DNA from: Hormiphora californensis
Lineage: Eukaryota > Ctenophora > Tentaculata > Cydippida > Pleurobrachiidae
Direction: 5' to 3'
DNA: 64,000 bases
NCBI GenBank assembly: GCA_020137815.1
Contig: CM035353.1
Coordinates: 8,664,452 to 8,728,451, forward strand
Shown: piece after piece, positions 1 through 20,312 of the stretch
How the letters are laid out: each line of letters opens with the position of its first letter
How positions within the stretch are numbered: the stretch's first letter is position 1
Notes under the pieces: generated by a model
Databases searched by the model: none
Seen by the model: only the letters and a program-made list of their open reading frames with translations
What the model was told of the DNA's origin: nothing
Position numbers and translations under genes: made by a program

Positions 1-1
1 T

Positions 2-265
2 AGTAGTACTAGTAGTAGCAGCACTAGTAGCACTACATGCAAAACAGAACAATTGAGAACTGATGAGATAAACGATCTCATAACACAGTTTATAACAGAG
101 GGTGAGTTGTGTATTTTAAACGGTAGTCTCTCCACTACACCCCTCCGCAAGTACTTAACAGAGGACTCAGGAGAGACTGCCCTCTCACTGGACCTTGATT
201 CTCCCAAGTGCACTAGCAAGAAAAGAGAACCGGTTCGGAGGTCTCTCGAAGACTCGATGAAATGA
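2..265 (+). CDS. C-terminal exon of an upstream forkhead-like paralogue (partial)
   Basis: The frame is open from the left edge of the window to TGA at 263-265, so this is the end of a gene that starts outside it. It begins in a Ser/Thr run and then reads EINDLITQFITEGELCILNG. The FoxM1-like gene just downstream ends with the nearly identical EISELITQFITDVELCILNG, so the two genes are most simply tandem duplicates. After the shared motif this copy has about 45 further residues, rich in basic residues and serine (KKREPVRRSLEDSMK), which the downstream copy lacks. No DNA-binding domain is visible here; the family call rests only on the shared tail motif. The left splice boundary cannot be fixed. 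Confidence 0.7.
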   Translation, partial: SSTSSSSTSSTTCKTEQLRTDEINDLITQFITEGELCILNGSLSTTPLRKYLTEDSGETALSLDLDSPKCTSKKREPVRRSLEDSMK

Positions 266-1603
266 GTTGTTATTAAGTGTGGGAATCTGTGTATTACTAA
301 CAGTAATAATAACTTGAGTTGGGATACAATTTGGTACGGGCTGGTATTTAGCACTGATTAATATTGTTATTCGAATTTAATAATAGTAGTAATAAAATTG
401 ACAGTGCTACTTCAGACGAAGCAATCCCGCGATCTATTATCTAATTAATATGTTGATGGTCTAGAACAGCTGAATAGTTTAGTGGAAGTTTAAGTTAAAT
501 TGAAATATCGCTGCATGTGTTGTTGTTTTGTTACAAAGCTTTATTTGTACAGTGCTTAATTTGTTTTCTACAATTTGGTCAACTGTGTGAATTAAGAGAG
601 AGGGAGAGAGATGATCAGGGATATTTTCAACAGTTATAATTCCGGAGTTCTACACTAAAAAAAGCACAGGCCCACAAAAATGAACCGCTGTTACACATTA
701 TATTTATCTTATGAAGACTGTTAAAGTAAGATCCAACCTAAAAAGACCCGAACTTGGATTATGTGAAATTTCCCACTGTCAATGGTCATTGCTTCACCCC
801 TTGATGAGATAGAGACTTGAAATATTGTAGGAAATACTCGATATGATATACAACCTAATTACAAAGATTCAAGTCTCTATCTCATCAGGGAGATGTGGAG
901 CAATGATTTAATGAAAATGACCATAGAAAGTTTCGCAAAACTCAATAAAAGTCTTTTTAGCTTTGGTTTCACTCGAGCGGCTCCACCCTCAAAATCATGT
1001 GGTGTTTCAGTTTTTGCTTAATTAAAACTGTTCAGTTTTGTATTTTTTTTGTTTCTTTACAAAAATGAATTGTTTGAAATCTGTCTACTAAAAATATCAA
1101 AGTGAGGCCAAGGGATTTATGGCCTTATGGGTTTCATTACATTGCTGCGTGGTGTTGAAACTTCAGGAAATGTACGCGCGTTATTTATTTGCGCGCTCGC
1201 TTTATTTCGATTAATTATTGATGAATTTTCGCAACTTTCAACTTCGGCCGAAAAATTTAAAAATTGGAAATCCAAAAATCAAAAATGTTCTCGAGAAGCC
1301 TCTTTGAAAAGCGCTGCCTTATCCCGCGCTATCTAATCGGGGGCCAGCAACGTTTGCCAAGAAGCCTCTACTACTTTTAGACACCAACAGTGTCTACCCT
1401 ATCTGCCCATGCCCTACACATAGAAGTCATTGAATAAATAGGTCTACCCAGGTCGCGGCCCTTAACTCCCCTTTACACTTTCGAAAGTGAGCTAGTATGT
1501 CAGGCGTAGGCTGTTGGTGCGTGCTCCATTATTTTACACTATTGACTATAAAGTGGTATATATATAAATGATTGTATTACATTTACATCTCTCGTTACCT
1601 CCA
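266..1603. other. intergenic stretch between the two forkhead-like genes
   Basis: AT-rich sequence with no convincing gene. It contains an imperfect palindrome at about 738-962 (listed separately). At 1290-1362 there is a segment (AAAGCGCTGCCTTATCC...GGGGGCCAGCA) related to copies near 19.5 kb and 30.2 kb. A small open frame at 1127-1336 overlaps that repeat and shows no family signature. Confidence 0.6.
738..962. repeat. imperfect palindromic (MITE-like) element
   Basis: The outer ends read TAAAAAGAC and GTCTTTTTA. Inside, ATGAGATAGAGACTTGAA at about 803-820 is answered by TTCAAGTCTCTATCTCAT at about 869-886. A related half (CTCATCAGGGAGTTGAGC..GACCGTGGGAAATTTC) occurs near 30.1 kb. No clear target duplication was found. 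Confidence 0.6.
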
Positions 1604-4600
1604 ATGATCTGTGATAGAATGTATAGCACACGAAACCCACCCGCCACATTCAGCACAGGATACACAGTTACCACCCAAAATGTCATCACTGAACCATACC
1701 CTAATCCAGGTACCTATTCACTCAAGATTCATTGTCACTCAAAATAGGGAAGTTGTTGGGTAGGTACATCTAATCATTATGATTATGACATTATTTTCAG
1801 TTCCTCGCACAGTAGGTCCGCGGTACAACTTTCCCAAGATGAATAAGGACCATTGTTACAAGTATCCCCCCAAATATAACCTGCACCATTCATCACAGGG
1901 TAAGTTTACAAGACATCCAAATGAGCTATAAATAGAGCAGAAGGACAGCTTTTGGGTGACCTCCCTGTAGACTTCGCCTATGTCTATGTAATATGGATAT
2001 CATCCAAATGAGCTAAACCAACAACTCTCAGGTCGTATGAGGGGTGGTGTTGACCAGGATGACAGTCTAACCAATATGGAGTGGTTGCCAGATGTTTCCA
2101 TCCCGTACATGCAGGAGGTTCGCTGTAGAATCACAGAGGATGACGTGAAACAAAATAGGAAACAGAGTCGCTCACTTCTTGAAGGTGTATTAACGACTCA
2201 AATAAAAATATAAAACAGTTGTTAAGACACAAAATTGTACAACTCATATCTTTCAGTTGAAAGGGACTGTGATCCAATTTATAAGAAACCTGAACTGACC
2301 TTTGCAATGCTCATCTACAAGGCAATAAACAACAGCCCTGAGAAGAGGTTGCAATTGTTCCAAATCTACGATTGGATAGAAAGCAACTACCTCTACTACA
2401 AACACACCTCTCAACAAAACTGGAAAGTACGTTTAGCTTGATCCGTTTAGGGATCATTATTTCTAGAAATTATATTCCAAACCTTCCCCCGTATTCTGAA
2501 AACAATACTCTTTACGTACACTCGCATGTCTTTCTTCCTCGCGTAGTATATGGTCGGGTTAAATGCAGAGTTAATTGGCATGGGTATCGTGATCAACCAT
2601 ACAAACACTTTCAGGCTTGAAGTAGGGATGGGATGGGACAAAGATCTTCCCAGAAAGATTGCGTAGAGTAGATTGGTAGTTGTAAAAAGAGTACATAAAG
2701 TTAAAACCGTGATAGTTGCATTGATCTTGTTTCGGTCATTGAACGGGGACTTGATGTGTTTATAAAGTAGCGCAACACAAGCAACACTACTTGAGATTAT
2801 TACAGTGGAAACGTGTACTAGGAGGGTTATAAAAAGCACCCAATTGTAGACAGCAACTCCAAGTTGGATTTCCAGAACTCCGACCACTAGGGTAGCTAGT
2901 GTTCCCTTTACCACCATGTATACCATATATCCCACTGCAAAAGCCGTAGCTTTGAACCGGACACAGTAAAACGGGTAGAGAAGGGACAGGGTTCGAGAGA
3001 GACTGATTATTACTGTTATAACTGCCGTCACTTCGACAAATCCATAGAATATAGCAGATGTTATGGTATAAAGTATTCGAATTTGTTTATCGTAGAACTC
3101 AACAAATGTCCACAGTACACCTAATAAAAGGGGTAGGGGCATGTTATTTTAGTTTTCACAGCGGCATCACAAATGCAACTGGAAAGTGGAAAATAATAAT
3201 AAATCACACGATAGGAAATGACCAATTAGAACGCCGGATTAATTTTTTTACCTGATACACACACCATGGTATCAGAGATATTGAGTAGAAGGAACAGACG
3301 ATCTGGTAGGGTGGTTGATCTGCGGTGTAGGAAATATGACATAGAGAAGCCGTTAGTTACCAGTCCAAATAGCATTATAGTGGTAGTGGTGAGAAATACA
3401 CTCCTCAAGTTAGGTGGGATATCAGGCATGGTAGTGTTAGTTGACATAACTTTATAGGGATTTGTCATTTGAGGGTAATTAGTTTAGGGTATACCGGTAA
3501 TTAGTATAGCACACAACACTAACACAAGAAGAACATTAACATTAGGCTGCTGTTCACGGAGGGAGCCATAATGCAAATGACAAGGTTCAGCTTTACCGAA
3601 TCATAATATTATTCCTTATATACGAGACTATTCTAAAACGGTGTGTAAAAACACCCTTCATTATTTTGCGACGTTCATCACGAGGTGGCAATACAATTTA
3701 GCAATTTAACATCTGTCCCCTGTTACATCTGCTACTCAGAGCTAGCGTGATCCTGTTTTTCAGCAGGGGTGGCGGAATAATTTTTCTTCAGTACTGGTGG
3801 GCTTTGCCCATTCGACCCTCTCTCTCTAAAATAAAATAAAATGGGTTTGAACAAAACAACGGGGGCTGTTCTTTTTTTGCGAGCAAAATTTGCTTGATTT
3901 TTCCAGTTAAAATTCATGCCTCTAGTTCGGGCGAGAAATTTTAGGTTTTTAGTGCAAAAAGTCGTGTCATCGTTTGAGACAATATTTTGAAGTTTTGGGG
4001 CAAAAAAAGTCAGTGTTTTAGCTAATTTTGGCACGCCCCAGCCCCAGAAGTTTATAACATTCTCGCACGCAGATAGTTAGTGTATAAGTTAGATATTCTA
4101 CAAAGTGAAATGCAGGGACCAGGGATAAATGTAACAGATGGCAGCCATATTAAACCATTTAGCGGAGGTTTTCCTTCATTATGTCACACAAATGTTGCAG
4201 CCAGTGATTACTAGAACCACTATACCCATGAAACTGCTGGCTCATTCAAAATATGGATTATCTGCATTTTGTAAGAGAAAAAAGGATTTATTGAGTAAGG
4301 GGTTACTTACTCAACAAAAAAGGATGGCCTATTTCCATTTGAAAAAGGCCATCCTTTTTTGTTGAGTATTACTTACTAAGTAACCCCTTACTTGGAAATT
4401 CCAACGAACTGTGACCATTACCGAACTTAAGTTGAGAAACTAGATAAGTTTCTGCTTTATAACATAGGTTTTATGTTTTTTAACAAACGGTCCTATTTTC
4501 AGAGTTCAATACGGCACAATTTGTCGTTACACAAGATATTTGTGAAAGAGGATCCTCCACCAACTCTCAAATCTAGGGGGTATTTTTGGGCACTCGATCC

Positions 4601-5982
4601 AAAGCTCACAGAAGAACAGAGATGGCAATCGATTCAACCCAAAAGACCAAGGGTAAGTCATTACCTGTCACCAGTCACATGTGAAATGTGTCGAAGTCTT
4701 TGTGGCAATTTGTCACAATTGATCATTGTAATTGTTTGTCACGCGCGAGAAGGTTTCTAAGATAAGAGGTTTTTTATAGGCGCCTAGCGTGCCAGGGAAA
4801 CGTGCGCGCACATTTGCGTGGGAATTGTTCAGGACCCAAGAACTTCATTGAAGTCTTCAATGCCTTGTTACTTCCGTAACCCTCGCTTCGCACCGGGCCT
4901 CCACTTCAATGCCACTACTCTTCATTGTCCCACTTCCTGAACAAGGAACCGATACAATTTATTTGGCTACACCTTTTCTATTTTCAGAATGGTGAAGGAT
5001 TTGTTACGAGGAAAGTGGCGGGACACCATACTGCTATGATGGTGCCCTACGGAAGACAATATTCATTCAGGAGCCCTCTCCACATTCCCCGGAGAGTGTG
5101 TTCAGTTGCCAACCCCCCTATACAAACAAACACTCGCACTAAAACCAGCAGGAGGGCACTAGGAGAGAAATCAATTGATACTTCAAACAATAATAAGGTG
5201 ACTGTGTAGTGTGTGATAGTCGACAACTACATGACATCCTCCCTCTTGTTCCAGTTTTTGTTACATTTGTTTGGACCCTCGAAGTCGTCATTTACAAAAG
5301 ATGAAACAAAAACTGGAATAATCGGGAGGGATCGATGTAATTATCGACTCTAGCCAATTATTTTTCGATATAATGATTTGTCCCATCAGTTTCTAACCCA
5401 TCTTCTTTGCAGGGACCATCCCATCTACGATCACCTCCCCAGCCTACAGGAGCTGCCCTTCAATTGACTCCCCCTCAGCAGTCACTAGTTAACCTCAACC
5501 AACTGTTCCATCGTCACCATCCCAATGATATGACATCTCCTCGAGCCACAACCATCCTCCCCCAACTCCTCTCATCTACCCCTGTGAGGGAACAGACTTG
5601 GGAGGATTTCAAGTCAACAGCAGACGCTCAACTACCCAACCTATCCCACTACATAGGAGACACAAGTGTTGAAAGCGGACTGACGGACATGTCATGTTCC
5701 CCTCTCTCGGACACACGACCGGCTGTAGCTATTTTCCCGGTGGCTTTTCCTACCAACATGGTAAAAATGGAGAGAGCAAGGAGTAGTGACTCAGGTAGTC
5801 AGGCACCCCTTCCCCACGTCTACCCTGCAACGTCTACATCATTCAGTGATAAAACAACCCCAGACCAGCCAGCCAGACAATCAGTAGATTCAGTGCTAGG
5901 GAAGGGGGAGATCAGTGAGCTGATCACTCAGTTCATTACCGATGTAGAGCTGTGTATACTGAATGGAAGCTTTGCATCATGA
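1604..5982 (+). CDS. FoxM1-like forkhead transcription factor, complete, seven exons
   Basis: Exons 1604-1709, 1801-1899, 2032-2184, 2257-2426, 4503-4652, 4988-5197 and 5413-5982 join in phase with GT/AG junctions to give 485 residues. The forkhead domain spans about residues 127-195 across exons 4 and 5: KPELTFAMLIYKAI, then IYDWIESNYLYYKH, then the recognition helix NWKSSIRHNLSLHKIFVKE and FWALDP. The WIE..YYKH and NSIRHNLSLH-type segments resemble FoxM1 more than FoxN. An N-terminal SLTNMEWL motif resembles SLQNISWL of FoxM1. A later LSSTPVREQTW segment resembles the TPIKE region of FoxM1. This assigns a likely nuclear DNA-binding regulator; the exact subclass is inference. The tail ISELITQFITDVELCILNG is shared with the partial gene at 2-265. 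The start ATG was chosen because it opens the first in-phase exon; an upstream exon cannot be excluded. Intron 4 holds a GPCR gene on the other strand. Confidence 0.9.
2447..3468 (-). CDS. rhodopsin-type (class A) GPCR nested in a FoxM1-like intron
   Basis: Two exons, 3468-3252 and 3120-2447, join as ..VCVS-GVLW.. to give 296 residues. Seven hydrophobic segments are visible. TM1 begins VFLTTTTIMLFGLVTNGFSM. TM2 carries NISDTMVC with the usual Asp. TM3 ends SLSRTLSLLYPFY, which keeps the Arg of the E/DRY motif but has Ser and Thr on either side. TM7 carries NPTIYYARKK, a good NPxxY followed by a basic helix-8 start. The short N-terminus has an NTT glycosylation sequon. The gene lies wholly within intron 4 of the FoxM1-like gene (2427-4502), on the opposite strand. 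The ligand cannot be told. TM6 lacks an obvious CWxP. The protein is short for the family, with short loops and tail, as in many invertebrate orphan receptors. Confidence 0.85.
4294..4393. repeat. 100-bp hairpin element
   Basis: The arms AGTAAGGGGTTACTTA...CTCAACAAAAAAGGATGGCC and GGCCATCCTTTTTTGTTGAG...AAGTAACCCCTTACT enclose a 17-base loop. The inner 21-bp arm is perfect. It lies in the large FoxM1-like intron just upstream of exon 5. No target duplication was identified. Confidence 0.75.
5232..5340. repeat. small inverted-repeat element in FoxM1-like intron 6
   Basis: TTCCAGTTTTTGTT near 5250 and AACAAAAACTGGAAT near 5307 form the inner stem. Flanking CATCCTCCCTC and GGGAGGGATCGATG extend it imperfectly. 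Confidence 0.5.
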
Positions 5983-7190
5983 ACAGTGTGTCACAGCTGG
6001 GATCATCCCGGCCATTGTGGTACTGTACAGTACACTACACTAATAGGCCCTGGTTTCCAGAACCGTGAACACTCAAAGTGATAGCAAGATGAACTTGGTT
6101 TAACTGTGACTGACAGCTTCTAGAGTTGGAACTATCACGTGTTTTTGAATGCTAAAGTGTTGGTATTAATTGCGTTTTAGTTTGCACTCTGCAAAATCAG
6201 ACATATTTTCTTGCCACCACTCAGTAAACAAGTAAAACAAACTAATTTGGTTTAAGGTAGAAACTTTTAGAAAACAAGGAGTCATTGGTAATACCCAGAT
6301 ATATCTCTTGTTCATATCTTGTTGCTGTATAACACACACATAACACCTTTGGGGTATAACTTTCTATTGCACGTGGAACATAGGATATCTAAAAACCATT
6401 CTGATACTGTCCAAGTATTAGGTAAACATTAGGTAGGCAATTTTCCAAAACGAAAGTGTCATTAACTACAGGTCCTGTAGTACAGGAGCAAGGCAAAGTT
6501 AAACTACCTCTCCCATCACATGACTCCTCACTCCAGTTCCCAAAATATGGCGATTTTAATACCAAAATGATCTAAATTAGACCAAAAAAAGGGCACCAAT
6601 TGGTTAGATGTTACCAATCAATGAAACTTGTCACAGATTGGCCACATTCCACCAATTTGTTTGGTCTAACTTGTTAGAAATAATTTATTGTAGAACTACA
6701 GCCAACACAATCAGCACGTGTAACATGATCAAACACACAATAAAAACCTTCTACAAGGTCACCTCTCTCTCTCTCTGTCTCGATCTAGTTAGGGTGGAGG
6801 GGGTCCTATTGAGAAACGGAGAGACATTTTCAATAGATTCATATCATTGTAAACATGGCAAGGTATTCTCTCTGGCGGACCTCGTTTTGACATTTCGCTC
6901 AGATCGGGTCGGCGGTACCAAACACACCAACAGTAACAAGACATTTCGAGAAATGGAGCGCACATAATAAAACATAAAAGCACGCACGTCCTCTTGATTC
7001 ACATTATATCTGAACGGCTCCCTCCGAGGTGGGTCACAAGAAACATAGAAAACAGCAATCTTCTTGGGGGGGGGGGGGTCCTATAATAGTGTCTCATGTA
7101 TAAAATATACTCCCACCTTTCTAGCATAGCTAAGAGATCTGTATATAATTTAATGGTAGCTTCCTCCCTGGATATATCTTAATTAAAACC
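5983..7190. other. intergenic stretch between convergent genes
   Basis: This separates the 3' end of the FoxM1-like gene (+) from the 3' end of the USP37-like gene (-). No supported gene was found. A (CT)n run lies at about 6763-6780. A run of 13 G followed by T lies at about 7066-7079; it resembles the terminus of the G-run fold-back elements but has no opposing end. Confidence 0.5.
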
Positions 7191-15522
<8,332 letters not shown>

Positions 15523-16449
15523 CTGGAAGAGGGTGGCATTAGAAACAATCAAGGAGGAATAATAGGCTGACCCCAACAAAATTATTGAGAGCATTCATGG
15601 CACATATTGGGTACAGTTACAATATATGGATCATAAATAAATCCGGTTGCGTTGGATTTGTTTTCAAAAGCTGATTCAGAAAAGCTTCGTTGAGATGGGG
15701 GTTTCCAGACCACAGTCATGTCGTGATTATGGTGTCAACACCATTATCACGACAGTCAGAACAACTCTAAATTTTCAAAATTCCAATCTTCAAACTTTCG
15801 TTTGTTCATAAAGCTGGCCAGTGGCTAATTCAAACATTCTTTTAGGTACCTTATTATTTATCAAACCCCACCCCAAACCGAAATTCTAATCTTATAGGAG
15901 GGCACACTATACTAGTCCCTGGAAAATGACTAAGGCGGTTCAAGGTGTCCGCCGCACAATTTTTTCCCCGCCCGGGTGAAGGCCGAAGGCCTTCACCCGG
16001 ATGCCTTTTGCAAAAAGGCATAGGGGTTTAGAAATCTAAACGGATATAGTGACTATGTGTAGCAAGTCAACTCTCTTGTCCCGTTTCAGGTTGCGAGGGG
16101 CAAAATGTAGCAACTAGAGCCGCGCACACAACAACAACCTGCTCCTTCATAAACCACTTCATTGACACGTTTTCAGGATATGTGTGGCGCGCAATTCCAC
16201 AATGTGGCGCGCAATTTAGAGCTACTAAAACACAAGGATTTGTTCTATACTGTTTGCGCAATCGATGTATAAATGATCCGAAATGTCTGTCCCGCCTTCG
16301 TGTTAGAAATGAAACGTTGGCGGGGAAACATAGCATTTATTCTTGTTCCTGCTATTTTTGCAAATTTAGTCCGCCCAATGTGTCCCAACATCTAAAACCA
16401 ACCCAACCGCACACCGTGTATAATAGTTGAATCGGTTGTATCTCCCGAT
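15523..16449. other. region 5' of the USP37-like gene with small palindromes
   Basis: No gene could be supported. At 15973-16022 two adjacent short palindromes occur: GGGTGAAGGCC-GAA-GGCCTTCACCC, then ATGCCTTTTGCAAAAAGGCAT. The first exon and promoter of the USP37-like gene probably lie here but could not be fixed. Confidence 0.4.
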
Positions 16450-16667
16450 CTTCAGTACTGAGAGATACTTGGTAGTTTCTCGACCTACCTTCGGTACTGA
16501 GAGATACTTGGTGGTTACTCGACCTACCTTCGGTACTGAGAGGTACTTGGTAGTTTCTCGACCTACCTTCGGTACTGAGAGATACTTGGTGGTTACTCGA
16601 CCTACCTTCGGTACTGAGAGATACTTGGTGGTTACTCGACCTACCTTCGGTACTGAGAGATACTTGG
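16450..16667. repeat. 39-bp minisatellite, 5.6 units
   Basis: The unit CCTTCGGTACTGAGAGATAC plus TTGGTGGTTACTCGACCTA is a multiple of three. This gives repetitive open frames on both strands (13-residue repeats such as RPTFGTERYLVVT) that are by-products, not a gene. Confidence 0.9.
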
Positions 16668-16768
16668 CATGATGTCTGTGAAAGGACCTCCTCCATCTAA
16701 CATTACATCTCGTCTTACTACTGGTAACAGAAGTAGCTGACTAAATAATACTGTTTGTGAGTTATTAA

Positions 16769-17138
16769 AGTGAGAGTGGACCGACACAGAATTGGACAAG
16801 ATTGTTGTGGGTAGTAGAAAATAGTTCTTAGAGCATTTTGCTTTTTTCCCGCTTAAAATTGACCCCTTCATCACGGAGATATTTTTGTTACAATGGGAGA
16901 ATCACGTCACTAATTTATCTCTGTATTCTCTTTGTAGGCAGTACATCGGGCATGCCCGGGTGCACAGTGACTGTGCACTGCACACACATACAGAATTATA
17001 GCAGGGATAGATTGGTGACGTCATTCTCCCGTTCAACAAAAATATCTCCGCAGGGAAAAAGGCAAAATGCTCAGAGAACTATTTTGTACTACTTACATAC
17101 AATAATCTTGTTCAATTCTGTGTCGGTCCACTCTCACG
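16769..17138. mobile_element. 370-bp MITE with TTAA target duplication
   Basis: The inverted ends AGTGAGAGTGGACCGACACA and TGTGTCGGTCCACTCTCACG are flanked by TTAA at 16765-16768 and 17139-17142. The arms also share TAGTTCT..GAGCATTTTGC. TTAA duplication suggests a piggyBac- or Kolobok-mobilised non-autonomous element; this is inference. Confidence 0.75.
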
Positions 17139-17396
17139 TTAAACCGAATTTTTGCCGATTTTTAATCTCCTGCATGTGGTCAGCAAAAAATGAAGACAAA
17201 TTCATTAATTTGCGTAACTCACACACAGGATATTAAAAAAATAAACCTCCTAAAATGAGTCAGTACTCAGCACACTCACAGCACAGTGACTCAATACACT
17301 AACACGCATCATGAACACCACTCTAGGATTGAGTTGCTGTTTAGTTGAGCAGGATAACCGCTGATTGGGGGTGTATCCGGAATGGTAGAGAGGAAA

Positions 17397-18421
17397 CTAC
17401 CTAGCTGAGATTTGAACTGATAAAGAAATAAGAATTGGGGCCTCCTTTACAGTTCGAGGCAGAGTGTTCCACAACCTTGCCCCCAGTACCGCAAATGATT
17501 GTTCATATAATAACAACAGGTTAGATTGTTGAGCCTCGTACGAGTGTCGAGTATCGAGGGACGACAGCTCTAGGGCCAGAGCGGTGCCTGTCGACGAAAC
17601 ACATGTCAGTACTGTTGGGTATCTCATTGTTGTACACTTTCCACACAAGAATCATAGTGTACCTCTCACGACGGCGCTGAAGTGACAAAAGTCTCAGAGT
17701 TTGAAGACGTTACCAGTAGTTCAGCCCTTGAGACCAACGATCTTACGGGTGTACGATCGTTGAATATCCTCGGCACGACTGATATCCCCATTTTTTAAAG
17801 GTGACCACAGCGTGCAACAGTATTCAAGATGGGGACGCACCAGTGACTTGTAAAGAGTCATCATGGTTGAAAAATTGAACCTACAGAAGGATCTGATCAA
17901 TGTGATAACCTGGGCGGACGCTAACAATATGTCCTTACACCAGTCAAAGTTCGAGCCTCGAGGTCATGAATTTTACCCTGAATCACGCCAGTTCCCTTAG
18001 AGAAGTACCGTTCAGTGCTGAGAACTATTCCTATCAACTCTCGAGTGATGGTCAATGGTCGGCCCAAATATCTCGAGTTGTTACCACGGCTAGTATGATA
18101 TCCCCTCTTCTTCTCTCCCCCCTGAGCAGAGAAGATTTTAGTTTCATCAGCGAACGACAAAGAAGAACCGTGTTTGATTACGGATTTCAAGTCAATTAAA
18201 TAGATCAGAAATAAAAATGGACCGAGAACTGTCCCTCGTGGGACACCACTTCTGACCTCTGCAAATGAAGACGCCACGCCGTCGACTAAGACTGTTTGTT
18301 TCCGGTCTAGTAGGAAGCTACGGATCCAGTCAAGGAGTTTACCCTTTACTCCATATCTCTGCAGCTTTTCCAGTAGGATACCAATATCAACTTTATCGAA
18401 GGCTTTTTCGAAAGACGTCAA
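17397..18421 (-). pseudogene. degraded LINE reverse-transcriptase fragment
   Basis: Read on the minus strand in at least three frames. The first piece has AFDKVDIGILLEKLQRYGVKG, then RSGVPRGTVLGPFLFLIY and a damaged active site SFADETK in place of FADD. A second piece has TLYKSLVRPHLEYCCTLWSP. A third has the terminal SFAVLGARLWNTLP. The order and motifs match the intact LINE ORF2 at 54610-57600. There is no endonuclease part, so it is 5'-truncated as well as frameshifted. Confidence 0.88.
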
Positions 18422-19951
18422 AAGTTTATCAAATTAGAACCAAGCTGTATAAATTGTACAGCATAACTGGGGATATTCTCTAGACCTTTATTTTCAACTC
18501 CTTTTTCAGGTGTTAGTAAAGAAAATGATAAATGTTTGATGTAATTAAGTTAGGTCAGACTCTGTGTCACTGTCGATAGCTAGTTAGTAATTTTGAATTA
18601 GATATGTGAGAAGTACACGAATACATAGCAACATCGTATGCATCGCAGAAATGTACCATTTTGCCCCACTACACTGTGGGGCAAAGTGGTATACCTCTGG
18701 ACCAATGAAATGGAGCCTGCAATACCACGTGACACTGGGGCAAAAAAGGGTTCGCCTAGAAAAATATCCTAAAACAGGTAAGTCTCGGTAGCTTCTGTGC
18801 TTGTAGTGGGAAAACGGTAATGAAAAGCGTTTTGCCTGAAAAACGGCAAGGAGACGTGCAAGCGTGGCCAATCAATCAATGCAATGTTTCATCCTAGCTG
18901 AAGGCGAGAAATTGTCAAGTTATTTGATATAATACCATTATATCGTTGATTTTCGGTTCATGATTCATCCTCATGATTTCATAACCCATATTTGACAACT
19001 GTTCAATAACAGGGAAGGTCTGTTAGTTGAGAAGATGCATCATGCTGCCAGACCAATCCCAAGGAACCGAAATCAAACAAAACCCCATAGCACCAACCTT
19101 TACACCAAATGCATTGAATTTGTTCCTGGATGGATTTTCAGATCATCCCAAATGTCCGCTGTTTGTGGTCCGTACTGCAATCGGCTCGGGTCTATCAGAT
19201 GGGCGAGATGTGATAGTTCTGAGTAGTGGAAATACAGTTTGGCATTCCCGTTTTTCCTGAGACCTGAAAGATGCCTTTGGTCCATTTTCACCTCGGTCGC
19301 GTTGAGACTTGAGGAAAGTGGTTTAATTACTCATACCCTCCCATAGTTATCGGAAGGCCCCTCAGACGCGCCAAGGGCCCTATGTCCGTGAGAAACATAC
19401 GTAGGGGGAAGTGTCTGCGGCACCGTCCAACAAATTTGGTTGGCGCAAGAGGCTGAAGTGACTTGTTTAATTGGCAAACGCTGCATTGCTGGCCCCCGAT
19501 AGCGCAGGATAAGGCAGCGCTTTTCAACTTTTTTAAAAGGTGACTTGCAAAATAAAATTGTTCGAATAAAATTTTATAAACTCATTCAAACAATTTGCGC
19601 GTCACTTGATACGCGCAAATAAAAAACGCGCAACTATAAAATGTATCTTGTATTTCATATCAGATAATATTATTGACCAGTCATCTACAAAAGGCATTTA
19701 TTTCAGTTCCTCCTGTTGTTTTTCTTTTTGGGGGAAATGAACATCCACAAATTAGAGAGCCACTTGCAAGCTGTTTTAGTTTACTCTGGCGCCGCGACCC
19801 CATCTGACGCTCAGATTTGAGAATCAAAATTTGATTCTCAAATCTGAGCCGCCGGACTCCGTTTTGATCTGGTTAGCGCCCCCAAACAGCTCGCAAGATA
19901 GGAATCTTCGTAGCCTGAGCCAGATTACCACCCCTTCCACTCTCTCAGGCC
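18422..19951. other. repeat-rich intergenic stretch
   Basis: No gene supported. At 18670-18745 is a segment (GGACCAATGAAATGG...CCTGCAATACCACGTGAC) whose inverted relative lies at about 50950-51030. At about 19440-19540 is a relative of the GGCAAACGCTGC repeat. At 19809-19848 there is a perfect 40-bp palindrome built on CTCAGATTTGAGAATCAAAA. Confidence 0.55.
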
Positions 19952-20312
19952 GGCAGGTCGGTAGAACTTCGACAGAATTTAGGGTAGGTCTGAATTTAGG
20001 GTAGGTCTGAATTTAGGGTAGGTCTGAATTTAGGGTAGGTCTGAATTTAGGGTAGGTCTGAATTTAAGGTAGGTCTGAATTTAGGGTAGGTCCGTAACGT
20101 ATCGTTTATCAAATCATTGCAATTCGAGATTAGGTTCTGATTAGGTCGCTGAACCGCGTCCCGTATCTCGTATCAACTCATTGCAATTCGATATTAGTCA
20201 CCAATTAGGTCGCTGAACCACGTCCCGTATCTCGTATCAACTCATTGCAATTCCATCTTAGTCACCGACACTAAGTACTACTTAAAGTAGGTGAGCTGAG
20301 TTAGGTCGGTAG

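Noticed and set aside
3732-4034. 100-residue minus-strand frame
   Set aside because: Low-complexity Lys/Asn/Phe composition in AT-rich intron sequence overlapping a small dispersed repeat; no domain or splice support.
16352-16696. Repetitive open frames with 13-residue repeats on both strands
   Set aside because: The 39-bp unit is a multiple of three and free of stops. No start context, splice sites or homologous protein supports a gene.
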